In this document: in pieces, positions 31,116 to 42,475 of the stretch | How positions within the stretch are numbered: the first letter of the stretch is position 1 | Layout of the letters: each line of letters starts with the position of its first letter | Assembly: GCA_022393335.1 (NCBI GenBank) | Contig: JAJEKB010021216.1 | Span: 50,016-114,015 of the forward strand | DNA: 64,000 nucleotides | Source of the DNA: Macrotrachela quadricornifera | Taxonomy: Eukaryota > Rotifera > Eurotatoria > Philodinida > Philodinidae | Reading direction: 5' to 3' | Made by a program: the position numbers and the translations under genes | Notes under the pieces: generated by a model | Told to the model about the DNA's origin: nothing | The model's database searches: none | Seen by the model: only the letters and a program-made list of their open reading frames with translations

Positions 31116-32540
31116 ATGAATCGAAATCCCGATTTGACAAATTTCAATCAGAGTGCTACTGAAGTTTGTAAACTGATTTTAATCGGATTAGAAGGTATTG
31201 GAAAGACAACATTACTTAATGAGGCTTGTGGAGAACATTTTGATACGAGTGATGGACGCACTGGTTGCTTAGTAAAGGAAAATCAAAAAGGTTCTTTTTT
31301 TGTTGATGGATTCTGTCGTCGTTATGAATTAATTGATATGTTGGGAATCAATTATAAAAATCCTGGTGAATGGCAGAGAGCACTTCATGGTCGTTCAGAA
31401 GTACATGGTGTTATCTTTCTAATCAGTGCAAGTAATCCTCGCGATAGTGCTCTTGGTGAATTACCTCGAATCTATGAGTATTGCTCAAATTTGACTATTC
31501 CAGTACTTTTCATTTATCGTGATGGAATTCTTCGTTTTACTCCATATATTCGAATCTATGCCGAAACAAAAGAAAGTATGATTGATGATAAGGAAACTAG
31601 TAGTGTAATAACCAAGACTGAATTTGTCCGTTATCAAAACGTAGATGAAGTGAAAAAATGTATTGCCACAACATTTCAAAATGCTCTCATATTGAATCAA
31701 TTACTCGATCCAATTACTATTTGTGGGCAAGTAAAAACTTTACGAGACAAAAACGAACAATTAGAAATGGAAATTAACGAATTAAAGCAAAACCACGAAG
31801 CTGAGCTTATTAAAAATCAAGAAACTATTGATCTACAAAATAAACGATATGATGAACAAGTTGAAAAACTCAATCGATCACTCGAAGAAGCTACACTAAA
31901 TAATAAAAGTTTACAAGAAATGCTTGATCGCATTGTGCAGAAAAATCAAGATGCAGTTCTTAAACTTAGTAATGATATTCAAGCATCAATTAATGAAAAT
32001 CAACGTCTACGCATTTCTCTCGAAGAACTTATGAAAGACAAAAGAAATCTCGAAGATAAACATTCGAAATTATTAATCGATAAACAACAGTTGGATTTCG
32101 AATTTCATGATGTTACTCGTGATCGGGAACAAATTCAACAAGCTAAAACTAAACTCGAAAAAGATATCGCTGAATTGGATCATAATAGACAAACTATAGC
32201 TAAAGAAAAACGTTCATTAGAAACTCGAAAAGAAGATTTAGAACGTCATATTCATGAGACTCGATTACGTCTTGAAGAACAACTCAATCTTACTGTAAGC
32301 GTCATTCATACAACGCCTAGTGGAAGTAAACGAATTTATCCGAAAAAATACAATACAAATGGAAGATGGATGTGGTTACCAGGACGAGCATATGATGTTA
32401 TTGAAAAATTCGATGAACTAGGAGAAAGTACTAAAGATGTTATTTGTTCTCTCAGAAAAGATTTACACAAAATGGATGGCCGATATGAACATACCTCAAC
32501 AAATATATTAAAAGAAGAAGATTCTGAAAATGAATCTTAA
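31116..32540 (+). CDS. AIG1/IMAP-like GTPase with long coiled coil
   Basis: 474 residues from ATG 31116 (the frame is open 18 codons further, but a splice acceptor lies between). The GTPase domain (~1-200) has P-loop IGLEGIGKTTLL (23-34), TGC switch I (~49-51), DMLG in place of DxxG (74-77) and VIFLISASNP. This pattern fits the AIG1/GIMAP class or a related septin/dynamin-type P-loop GTPase. About 207-395 is a heptad-rich coiled coil, followed by a basic C-terminal module (KRIYPKKYNTNGRWMWLPG). AIG1 proteins act on intracellular membranes, often in stress or immunity; that role here is inference. Intronless in the CDS, with AATAAA 18 nt after the stop. Confidence 0.75.
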   Translation: MNRNPDLTNFNQSATEVCKLILIGLEGIGKTTLLNEACGEHFDTSDGRTGCLVKENQKGSFFVDGFCRRYELIDMLGINYKNPGEWQRALHGRSEVHGVIFLISASNPRDSALGELPRIYEYCSNLTIPVLFIYRDGILRFTPYIRIYAETKESMIDDKETSSVITKTEFVRYQNVDEVKKCIATTFQNALILNQLLDPITICGQVKTLRDKNEQLEMEINELKQNHEAELIKNQETIDLQNKRYDEQVEKLNRSLEEATLNNKSLQEMLDRIVQKNQDAVLKLSNDIQASINENQRLRISLEELMKDKRNLEDKHSKLLIDKQQLDFEFHDVTRDREQIQQAKTKLEKDIAELDHNRQTIAKEKRSLETRKEDLERHIHETRLRLEEQLNLTVSVIHTTPSGSKRIYPKKYNTNGRWMWLPGRAYDVIEKFDELGESTKDVICSLRKDLHKMDGRYEHTSTNILKEEDSENES

Positions 32541-32557
32541 ATTTAAATTGTCTGTGT

Positions 32558-32563
32558 AATAAA
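32558..32563 (+). terminator. Polyadenylation signal AATAAA
   Basis: Canonical hexamer 17 nt after the GTPase stop codon, with a second AATAAA about 15 nt further. Confidence 0.5.
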
Positions 32564-32579
32564 TAGTGTTCGAATAAAT

Positions 32580-33380
32580 TTTATATAAGCGGTTTAAATA
32601 GAAAGACTCGACAAGATTAATGTTTCGGTATATAATATGCATAAAATTAAGCTTGGTATTTTTAGCATTCCATTTATGTACCAACTATTCAGTATCTCGA
32701 TAAATATATTTCATAGAAAAAAAATGTAAACAAAATGCCTAATCAATAAACTTCAGTATCTGAGTAATTTTCATCTTAAGATCTCCTGATACACGAATAT
32801 TCTTAATAGCCAGAACAAACATTGTAACTGTTGTCAAATGAAAAACATTTGCAAATTCATAGAATTTTATCCGCCGATTCTATGCTACTAGTGAATCATA
32901 AATCTCCATATTAAATAAAGCCATAGATGAAAAAATTAGTCGAGAACAATGAAATTCATTAGTTTTAAAATTGTTTCTGGATTTATCAGACTAATTAATC
33001 GCATTAAAACAATCAATAAATCAAAGACAAATATAGTAAAATCAGATATAATTCGAATAGAAAATAATACAAGTATTTATTGATTGTTGATTTGATCACA
33101 AGTTATGTCATTTTGAAGTATCTTAGATATTTGATATTTCTGTGTGTATTTTATCATGATAATGAAAGTAAGTTGAACAAGTAGCTTATCTTATTACAAA
33201 TGGTTTTCTATCATTGAGTCTTTGGTGGCAGATGTAACTGATTGTTAATGCTGATCAATATGAATCAATCAGACTTGACTGTTGAAAGACAAAAAAAAAT
33301 TAACTTACATGTCTCTGCAATTGCACGTAATCATCTTGTTTCTGTTTTACTTGTTCATATTTGATTGATATTTGGATAGA
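32580..33380. other. AT-rich intergenic region
   Basis: No coding frame or repeat structure recognised. Confidence 0.4.
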
Positions 33381-33384
33381 AAAT

Positions 33385-33770
33385 AGAGACTTCATAGAAA
33401 ATTCTACTACCACCAGAAAACATCATAATCGATGGATTGAATAGAGTCTGAAAATTGATTAGAGCATTATATAGATTCATCTATTCGAAAATCGTCGGTG
33501 ATGGAAAGTGGCATATAATATTAAAAACGAGTTGAAAGAAACATGACTTTGATAACAAGAGAAGAAGCTAACAATAAAGATTTTGTGCTGAATCCATGTT
33601 CTCGTTTTCGTCTGAATAACACGAAGATTGATCGATTATGAAGTTTTCTTATTAACCATAGTGATACAGATCCGTTAGCGCTAGCAACATCAACTTGATC
33701 ACCATCATACACAATTTGAAATGAATCTGCTGAATTTTTGGTGTCAATTCATGTGGCAACAAAATTTTTC
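33385..33770 (-). pseudogene. Decayed coding relic, unknown family
   Basis: On the minus strand, SADSFQIVYDGDQVDVASAN and GSVSLWLIRKLHNR (33600-33755) read as protein. Further downstream after stops, LFNPSIMMFSGGS (33400-33450) does too. Composition and codon balance suggest a former extracellular protein, but the pieces are not in one frame. Its position between GH16 and GH26 relics suggests it might be another carbohydrate-active gene; that is a guess. Confidence 0.3.
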
Positions 33771-34294
33771 TTGATTACTACTGAGACTAAAAATCATTTT
33801 GGTTCTTCACTTTAATAGAGTAACAGCTAATTCTTTTCGTGGTCAGATTTAAACAACATAAAAAAGATTGAACAGCCTAGGATATTCATATGTGATATAT
33901 GAGAAAAAATAAAATTAATGCAAAATTTTTACTCCATTTGTTATTTCATAAAATAAAATTTTATTCATTTAAAAACTTTTTTACTTTCAATTAATTCACT
34001 TGAATGCTTTAACATAATCGAAATAATTCTTGGAATTGATTAATTCTTAAATCAGACGCTGGATATATTTCGTGTTACAAAACCATGTGACGCATTAAAG
34101 AAAATCGGTTAATTATCAAAAGACGATTTCTGTAGAAAATCAGCAAAATATTCAGAATTAGCGTGTCAAATAACCTCGAAAACTTTCAACAATCAAAACC
34201 TTGAAATACAATCTATTTATTGTGATAAGCTACTACTTTTTTAAATCAAAATATTCTTTCAAATTTTGATACATTAGAAAAAAAAAATGTTTGA

Positions 34295-35402
34295 TTACAT
34301 TTGATCTCGATTAATAACATGTATATTATTAAAAAATTCATAAGCATTTTTATTTTTAATAGGTGACCAACCATCATTCCATGCATAAAAATATGTTGTC
34401 AAATTAAAATGATTTTCAATTGCATTTAACCTAAATTATGAAAAATTTTCTAAATAATTTTGAAAAAAAATAAATCTTTACCATAAACTGTAATCAAATT
34501 CTCCAGTAAGAGTATGTGGACCAACTTCACCAAGAGCAAATGGTTTATTTAATTTAATCATTTCATCATATCCTTTCATTGAATTCTAAAGAAAAGAATA
34601 ATTATATTATATAATTAAAAAACAAAAAAAAAAGATCTAATACAGGGTCATCAACATAAACATCAAGTGCAACAATATCAACATAATCATCACCAGGATA
34701 ATACATTGATGGATTTGGTGCACTTTGATCTGGTGAATATACCCATAAAATATTATGTAAGTTTTTTTCATTAGAAAAATAATCAAATAATGATCTCCAA
34801 ACCATTTTATATTCATTTGAATCCTGCTGTCCCCACCAAAACCATTCTCCATTCATTTCATGAAATGGTCTATAGAAAACAGTTACATTTGATTCTTGTA
34901 AATCATTTAAACCTTCAGCAACAATATCAATATACGATTTCTATCGTTGACCAGTATCTGTTTCTGGTTTTAATAAATCTGTAAATGTTAAATTTGAACG
35001 ATTTTTTAAATCTCCTCCATCAGGTGATACAGGATTTGGAAAATGTGTATTTATTGTTATTAATCCACGTTTATTCCAATGATCTTTTAAATCTTGATTA
35101 CATGAATAATTAATAATTTTTTGTGGTGGGGTTTCATGAGCCCATCCACTAGAATAATCACATCCAAGTATACATGGTACATGGCCGGTTAAATTAAAGA
35201 TTTCAATCATTTGAGACAAATTGAAAGTAACATTACTCCATCCACCAAATTGACCTGAAAGATATTTACCTTGTTTTGGTAATCCTAATATGAAATCATA
35301 AATTTCTTTTGTTTTAGCATTAGCTCCCTTATCTGCAGGTCGTTGACAATTATACGAATTTAAAATAATTAAAATCACAAGAATTAGTAGACAAGAATAC
35401 AT
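34295..35402 (-). pseudogene. GH26 endo-beta-1,4-mannanase with one in-frame stop
   Basis: GH26 enzymes cleave mannan backbones and are secreted. Three exons: 34644-35402, 34482-34585 and 34295-34430, with introns of 58 and 51 nt and GT..AG ends. Spliced length is 333 codons, normal for a single-domain GH26. Residues 1-20 form a signal peptide (YSCLLILVILIILNSYNC). The catalytic acid/base lies in FYRPFHEMNGEWFWWG (E182) and the nucleophile in FALGEVGP (E273); both are intact. The only lesion is TAG at 34941-34943 (codon 154), between RGLITINTHFPNP and the active site, so the protein as written would be truncated before catalysis. It may be a recent null allele, an assembly error or readthrough. 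Animals rarely have GH26; bacterial or fungal origin is likely, with introns gained later. Confidence 0.85.
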
Positions 35403-37585
35403 TTTACAAATATGTATCGGTTTCTTTTCAAGTAGAAAAAAAGAATAAAATCATATAAACTAAGAATACAAGATTGTAGACATAGATTAAAAATCTAATT
35501 TTATAGATTGAATAAAACTTTCGACGATATTCAATTTCATCTTTACTAAATTAATAACAACTAAGCTCCTCTCTAAGATAGATTTCAAATTTAATCTAGT
35601 TTTTCTCATATAAAAAAATATTTTAGGACGGTTTCGCGACTTCACAATTTATTTTCAATAAAAGTATATCACATGTTGATAAAATTTTTGAGTTATATTA
35701 GAAGTTTTTAGAGGTTTCAACTGTGAAAATTGATTTTTATGTAAAGTAAATGTGATCGTCAGAATCATTATCAAAACTTACATTGTTGTGTAACGCAGCT
35801 AATACGCTTTCAGATGAGATAGTATTCAACTTTTTTGCGTGTAATACGATTTAGAATAAAACAAACGTATTTTTTATTCGTATTCTTTCCGATAGATTGT
35901 ATGTAGTTAATGTCAAACATGTAGTTTTTCTTTTGATCATTCTGCTCAAATTCTCATTGCGTGTCCTTGTGTTTTTTAATATTTTATTGATAAATAAAAT
36001 TTGATGTAACACAACAGTACAAATCGAAAAATATACTTATGAATATTTTATGGAAGCCAGTAAAGTAGATTGATGAGCATCCGTGATATTTTGTATCGTA
36101 AGTTAATATATGAGAATGTTTACTAGGGAATATTATCAACACTATGTTGGAATATGAAAAATAAAGAAATAAAGAAATTTTTCATCCATCGTTTTTTCAA
36201 AATGGTTTTTAGAAATGATTCAGTATCTATATTATCTAAATCATCCATTTTAAAAGGTTATAGAGTCATTAGAAAATGAATCTATTCGATTTCATTCATC
36301 CTTTTCCGATAAACTTTCCTGGTAATTTTATTTATACATTTTGTCGAACATAGAATTGTAATCTCTTCAACATTCAAATGCTTTGGTAGACATGAGTAGG
36401 GTAAACAAACTATTTTGAGTAGTAAATAGCAATAGTTAATTGTAAAACCTAATGATCAATAGTTTTTCAAAAAATTTATTCGTGTCATAGAAATTGTTGT
36501 TTACAAAAGAGAAATTCTACATCTTGAACTAATAGACAAATTTGTTGCTTTTTTTACATTATATCAAAAATATTTTCATATATTTGAATATTTTATGATA
36601 AAAATTTCCTCAATATTGAAATAAATTTTCTATAGCTATTTGTTTCTTCATTGAATAATGCAAAAATATATGTATAGATACACTTTTGGATGACTTATTG
36701 AGCAATGAGATAGATCATGTCAAGTAAATTCAAGTTCAACATGATCGAGATTTATGTGAAAAGTACCTAGATTTATCATACAAGATGAAATTGGAACGTT
36801 GCCATCTTTTTACATCGTAATATGACTCATCATCAAATTATGTAATGCATAAAACTTCAATAGAATGAAGAAAATTCATGACTATTATTTCAAATCAATT
36901 AACGTTAAATGGTCATAGTAGTACTATCCTCGATATTGTTTAATGCCGAAGAAGTTAATGGCTGTCTTTATTATGAATATTTGATTCTCAGAAATTGTAA
37001 ATGTTCAGAATTCAGAGAATATTCAGCTACATATTCAAAGCATATATTCGTAAGTGAACTTAAAGAAGATAGTAAATAATAGATCAATCGTTGTAAATAG
37101 AACAAACACATAAGAAAAATGAATTAATATAACTTAGTGTTGTTTACATCTTGGAATTTAGATATCAGTTTGTTTCATTTTGATCACTAAGAACATGCTC
37201 GATTGTCGACAATAAAAAAAAACTATGTGAGAACCTTAAACTATATCAAAACAGATTCGAATTCAAGTTAAACAACAAATATTTGAATAGAATTTTTGTT
37301 TTTTCGCTTTTCTACAATGTTTGGTTCTAATTTCAGAAGTAATTTTATTCAATCACAAATTCAGATATCATGAGTAATAAATCGTACTTTGTGAATAATT
37401 GATAAAAACATCTTTCTCATTTATTTTGACATATCATTTTTCCATATCCGTTTTTTCATTTCTCTTGAGGATAAGGGTGTTTAACTTGTTATATTAAGAC
37501 TTTTTTTGATGTTTTATGTGTATTTTTATTGTGACTGATGATGTGAACAGCATTTGACGAAATGTCTCAAATAACGCCGAGCGCA
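35403..37585. other. Long AT-rich intergenic region
   Basis: 2.2 kb without a supportable gene, RNA or inverted repeat. Confidence 0.4.
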
Positions 37586-37993
37586 GAGAATTTTCAGAAA
37601 ATCTCTAGATTTGTTTTGGTGTAGAAAATTAAGGTGGTCGTAGTTGAGAAATATAGTAAACATTTTTTCTCGAATATTTTAACATAGTTCGATAGAGCTT
37701 GTTGAGCTCTACAAAACTGTATATATTCAACAATTTTTAAGTCATTTATCTATGATAAAAATTCAAAACATACAATTCATGTATTTTATGTTTTCAAGAA
37801 TTTCTTAAGTAGTTTTTTGAATTTTTATCCTAGAAAAACAGTTAAAAAAGTTTTCCGTATATACAGTTTTGTAGAGCACGACATTCTCTATCGAGCTATA
37901 TGACAATATCAAAGAAAAAAATGTTTACTTTATTTCTCAATTGCGACCACCTTACTTTTCTACGCCAAAGACCTATAAGATTTCTGAAAACTC
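37586..37993. mobile_element. Hairpin MITE, ~408 bp
   Basis: GAGAATTTTCAGAAAATCTC at 37586 pairs with the complement ending at 37993. TTAAGGTGGTCG and CGACCACCTTA pair, as do GTTGAGCTCTACAAAACTGT and ACAGTTTTGTAGAGCACGAC. Non-coding. Confidence 0.75.
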
Positions 37994-38639
37994 TTTACAT
38001 TCAGTATTCAAAAGTTTTGATAATTCTTAATATTCATTATTAATAAATCTCGTTTTCGACATGCTTTCATTTGATACAAAAATCATTTTATCTTCTGGTT
38101 GAAACTATAGTAGAAATTTTGTGTTTTCTATCATCATTCTGTATAATTGATCAATATAGTCATAGCAGCTTGAACGAAGTTTTACTAAAATTCTATGTGC
38201 AACAAATGGAAATCTTATTATGAAGGAATATAAGAAATGTTTAAACTCCAAAATTCTATGGAACTCTGGCTAAGGATTAACACTGAATGCTAAACGAAGA
38301 AGTTCAAACTTGAGGGTGTAAACTAGTTACATTCTAATGATTGGACAACTCCGTTTATCTTGTTTTTTAAAACTAAATAGAAAAGTGATGAATAAGACAC
38401 TATGAATAATATTAGTAAACAGTCCTTTCTTTCCTTTCATGTAGTTTTAAATGAGAACTTGTAGTTGTCGTCTCTGTGTGACATGACAGATAACAGATTT
38501 TGCTATTTGTTTTTCGCGCTTAAAAATTATAGGTGTAGAAGAATTAAAAGGCAAACAACGATTCAAAAACGTCGTTTCGAACAAAGTTTCGACCAAGTGA
38601 TAAAGAGACATTTTTTATCTACAAAATTCAACATCAGAA
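37994..38639. other. 5' flank of the GH128 gene
   Basis: AT-rich. The open frame beginning 38465 lacks features and overlaps the GH128 start, so it is not called. Confidence 0.35.
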
Positions 38640-39410
38640 ATGCATCGATTTCTTTTCTTCATACTATTCCTTCTTAAACTTACTATCTCTTTTTCGCATT
38701 TCCAGACAAAGCCACTAAAAGGCATCGGGTCGACGACTCCATCTGATCATTGTGACGAAATAGACCAGCTTAACGTCTCTTGGTATTACAATTGGCTACC
38801 AACATCTTTTTGTACTTCCACTCCAAAAGCACAGTTTATCCCGATGATCTGGAGCGATGCTTTCATCAGCCAGCTGCCTCTGGCCAATAGCTCCGGTGCA
38901 CCCCTTCTCCTCACCTTTAATGAGCCGGACCTGGACTCGCAGAGTAACATGACTGTCGAGCTCGCCATTTCTCTTTGGCCATTGATCGAGCAAGGAGTGG
39001 ACTCTCGAATGAAGATCTCTTCTCCCGCGACCACCTCCTCTCCGGCTGGACAGCGGTGGCTCTTACAATTCCTGAGCGAATGCGTACATTGTCGAATCGA
39101 TGTCATTGCCCTACACTATTATAATGCCTGCGATGTAGAAGCTTTCTTCGAGTATCTCAACAGTTGGGCACTTTTCGGCTTACCCCTCTGGCTCACTGAG
39201 TTTGACTGTATAGCACAGTCAGAGGAGGAGAACATGAAATTTGCACAATCAGTAATTGCTCTATTGGCGGAACGAGCACCGCTGTTGCAACGCTACGCCT
39301 GGTTCGCTACTCGCACAGATATAAGAGACAAGAACTATTACGGTTGTGGATTGTTCAATGCAACGACAGCGGAAATCACGAGACTGGGTCGAGTGTATCA
39401 GACTCTGTGA
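38640..39410 (+). CDS. Secreted GH128-like glucanase (glycosyl hydrolase catalytic core)
   Basis: 256 residues, intronless and complete, close to the usual size of the Glyco_hydro_cc (Asl1-like, GH128) domain, which cleaves beta-1,3-glucan of fungal or algal walls. Residues 1-19 form a signal peptide (HRFLFFILFLLKLTISFS). The domain has the acid/base motif LLTFNEPDLD (E95), the conserved VIALHYYN (~155-162) and the nucleophile motif LWLTEFDC (E187). GC content is visibly higher than in all neighbouring DNA, consistent with acquisition from fungi or bacteria. AATAAA at 39440 follows 30 nt after the stop. The start is the ATG that gives the signal peptide. Confidence 0.88.
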   Translation: MHRFLFFILFLLKLTISFSHFQTKPLKGIGSTTPSDHCDEIDQLNVSWYYNWLPTSFCTSTPKAQFIPMIWSDAFISQLPLANSSGAPLLLTFNEPDLDSQSNMTVELAISLWPLIEQGVDSRMKISSPATTSSPAGQRWLLQFLSECVHCRIDVIALHYYNACDVEAFFEYLNSWALFGLPLWLTEFDCIAQSEEENMKFAQSVIALLAERAPLLQRYAWFATRTDIRDKNYYGCGLFNATTAEITRLGRVYQTL

Positions 39411-39439
39411 GTGTGAATTGACTTTTTGCTAGCATAATG

Positions 39440-39445
39440 AATAAA
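39440..39445 (+). terminator. Polyadenylation signal AATAAA
   Basis: Canonical hexamer 30 nt after the GH128 stop codon. Confidence 0.5.
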
Positions 39446-41307
39446 TGCTTCATTGACTAGACTAGCCGATTCTTTTCTCTCTTCTCTGGACAATAAACAG
39501 AACAAATGCTAGTGATAGCTTTCAGTCACCGTTTTTGCAAAAATGTTCTCACAAAAAAAGAATAGGTAGTTGTGGATGGATGAGAATTTGAGAGTCAGTG
39601 TGGGTATAGTACAGACAATATATTCATTTTCAACCATATGCACCGTCACTTGCGCCAACGCAGTCAGGACAGCATCCTAATATGTACATGATATCTATGT
39701 CATCGGTTTCAGTTTGCAAGATCGCCACTTCTAGTAGACTGATGAAAAGTCGAATATACAAGCAATGAGCGTTTTCGTAGAAAAGATGTTAAGAGATTTG
39801 ACAATTTTTGCCATCAGCTATTCTCACAAATATTCAGCTACACGAACTTTGATTGTTGCGCTTCTTATGTACGATATGTATCTTGGTGAAAGAGTAGAAG
39901 GATAAAACTATAATGATAAGAAACAATACTTTTCTGATTCTAATTCACCTTGAGAGAGAAACCAATACAATAGTTTGATTTGATTAGTAATTAAAGAGAG
40001 AAATGCGGACTAGGTGACGGTAGAACCTCGGTACTTGTTCGACACCTTAATATTCATAGGCACTTATCATTATTTTTGGATGCTCTGATATTTGCAGTTT
40101 TTTTCCTTGCAATATGTTCATTTATTTGACAGAATTTTATTGAAATATTTAATTTTTCAATTAATTTTTTTAATTATTGTTAAAAATCATTTAAAGACGA
40201 GTTCAATAGGATAGAATGCTCTTATCATTACAAATCTATTGAGAAAAAAAGGCGAAAAGATCAACAAAAGTCAACAGATGACACATCTAAGTCAAAAGAA
40301 TTCGTTATATTGAATTCAAAGTTTCAATAATTAGTTTTTAGTGATTAGCAGTCACGAGAGATAATTCAAGCAATGGCTTGTCATTGATAATGGGAATGTA
40401 TTGCTGAATTTTGATATATGTTGTTGGTTCCTTTTTATTAGTAACATAGTTGAGAAGTGTATCATCATATCGATGCGAATAAAAAAACATGTTTACAATG
40501 AAAGGGTTTGTGCTGTAAGTTAATATGATCAGATATATTTGGATTAAATTAAAACTCTCACTGCCAAATTAGCAAAATTCAAAATATCAGCTGCCATTGA
40601 CATATCTAGGTGACGAAATTCGGATTTTACTGTATTTACAGTTTCATTAGAGAAACGCTCAAACATCAGAATTATTTACATCTACTTTATATATAATCAA
40701 TTGAATATTTCTGTAGTTCACTTCCGGAACCTTTGTGAGATTCATTGATTACATTAATATAATTTTAGTTTCGATGTTCTCTGAAACTTAAGTGCTATAT
40801 TAATAGAAAAAAGTCAGCTTTAATCCACCAAAACTCATACATCATTCATATTTGCGATTTTATTTTGACTAAAAATCAATATATATCACATGATGCTTAG
40901 TTAATATTTCAATTCATTTATTTCAAAAGCAGAGAAAGGAAAGAAATCAAAGAAGAAGAACGACAGACTGGAAATAAACAGGGATAAATGGGTGTTGATG
41001 GGTGTGCGACTTTAGACGAATAAGAGATGAATATCTATCTACTCGCATTCATCCTGTCGGAAGGTTTATTAATTAATTTCAGAAGATCATCCTCATAGGA
41101 TTATTCCTTGTCTGTATGCTTATTTGAACCATCGAACAAATAGATTTATATAAATTCGAAAAATAAGGAGGCAGTCATTTCCTATGCCACAGTCTTTACA
41201 ATGGAATAAAGCAAAAACTGAAATCTTTAATAATGTCTCAAAGATAGTGATCATTAATTGATAAACTAATATCGAATTTCGATGAATTAAATAGCTGTGT
41301 ATGCAAA
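39446..41307. other. Intergenic region
   Basis: No gene, RNA or clear repeat found in 1.9 kb. Confidence 0.4.
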
Positions 41308-42475
41308 CTTTTGGCGACCAGTAAAAGCATAGTCTAAATATAATATCAGTTCTGTAGGGATAAAAACTTGTCGCCAATCCTTCTTTTCGCCAACAGTAAC
41401 TTCGCCAATTGGCGAATTTCCCCACGAATTTCATCAATTACACTGAGTTGCATTATAACTCAACTTATAGTACTGAATGTATCTACTTAGCAAACTGAAC
41501 TAAATCAATTGTACATATGTGTAGAGAGAAATAATCCATAACGTGACGGTTTTTATTTGGTGTGACATGTGCTTTACATTATCTATGGCGGCATATTTTC
41601 AATTGGGAGACTGCATCTACTATCGTTATGCCTTTGAACGACACATATATATCATAATGAACCGTATGTGAACGAATAAATAAGATATTTGTTCACTAGT
41701 CGTTCGTATATATGATCATGTGATTTTTTTCTTCTTTTCTTTACATATATATATGACCATATGGTATTTTCCTCTTTTCTTCAATTATATGTGACAATAT
41801 GATATTTTCCTCTTCTCTTTCACATATAATCATATGAAATTTTCTTTTCTTTTTTTTTATATTATTTCTTTTTCTTCTGGTTTTTTGACCTATATATTAT
41901 AATGTTAACCAGCTAGACCATTTCCAAGTCTAGAGATATTACATAAGTCTTTTCCAAAATAACCTGTATTGTATAGGTGGGAATAGTCGAAGAAATAATA
42001 ACCTTTTGTCATATAAATACTGGTACTTAATCTTTCATAAATCATCCTTCTAAGCTTTCACAAGACAATATTCATCTTCATCAAGCAATCACACTGTGAC
42101 GCCGTATACGATCAGCTACGTTACTGGTTGAAAAATCTTCGTTATCAACTTCATCTATATTATTGTGCCTGTGAGTTAATCAATAACGCAAAAAAACGTA
42201 TAACATTCTCGTTATGGTGCAGACCACATCAAAGTTCCGTTTTCTTCAGCAAGGTGCAGCTGGAGCACTTATAGAATAACCAACACAATCATCACCACTA
42301 CTTATTCAGTTCAGTCATAAGTTTATTAAGTATAATTAGCTAAATTCGTGACGAAACTCGCCAATTGGCGAAATGGTAAATAGAAAAAATTTTTTTGTGG
42401 GCGAATTTCCTCACGAATTTCGCCAATGGCAAAAGTACTGTTGGCGACATTACATAGATTCGTTCTGTACTGGTT
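41308..42475. mobile_element. Possible element bounded by inverted GGCGAA-rich repeats
   Basis: TTCGCCAACAGTAACTTCGC, followed by CAATTGGCGAATTT, near 41385 is inverted relative to 42335-42450, where CGCCAATTGGCGAAAT and ACTTTTGCCATTGGCGAA (complement) occur. The palindrome GCCAATTGGC recurs at 41416 and 42360. Within it lie ~50-bp tandem units (41735-41850) and a TATA-box-like TATAAATA at 42017. No coding frame. Exact ends unclear; a solo LTR is an alternative. Confidence 0.4.
41735..41850. repeat. ~50-bp tandem repeat, about 2.5-3 copies
   Basis: ACATATATATATGACCATAT, ATTATATGTGACAATATGAT and ACATATAATCATATGA, each followed by a TTTTCCTCTTTTCTTT pyrimidine tract. Confidence 0.55.

Noticed and set aside
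41500..42330. Solo LTR of a retrotransposon
   Set aside because: A TATAAATA box and CA-rich 3' part are suggestive, but no TG...CA boundaries with a matching duplication could be fixed.
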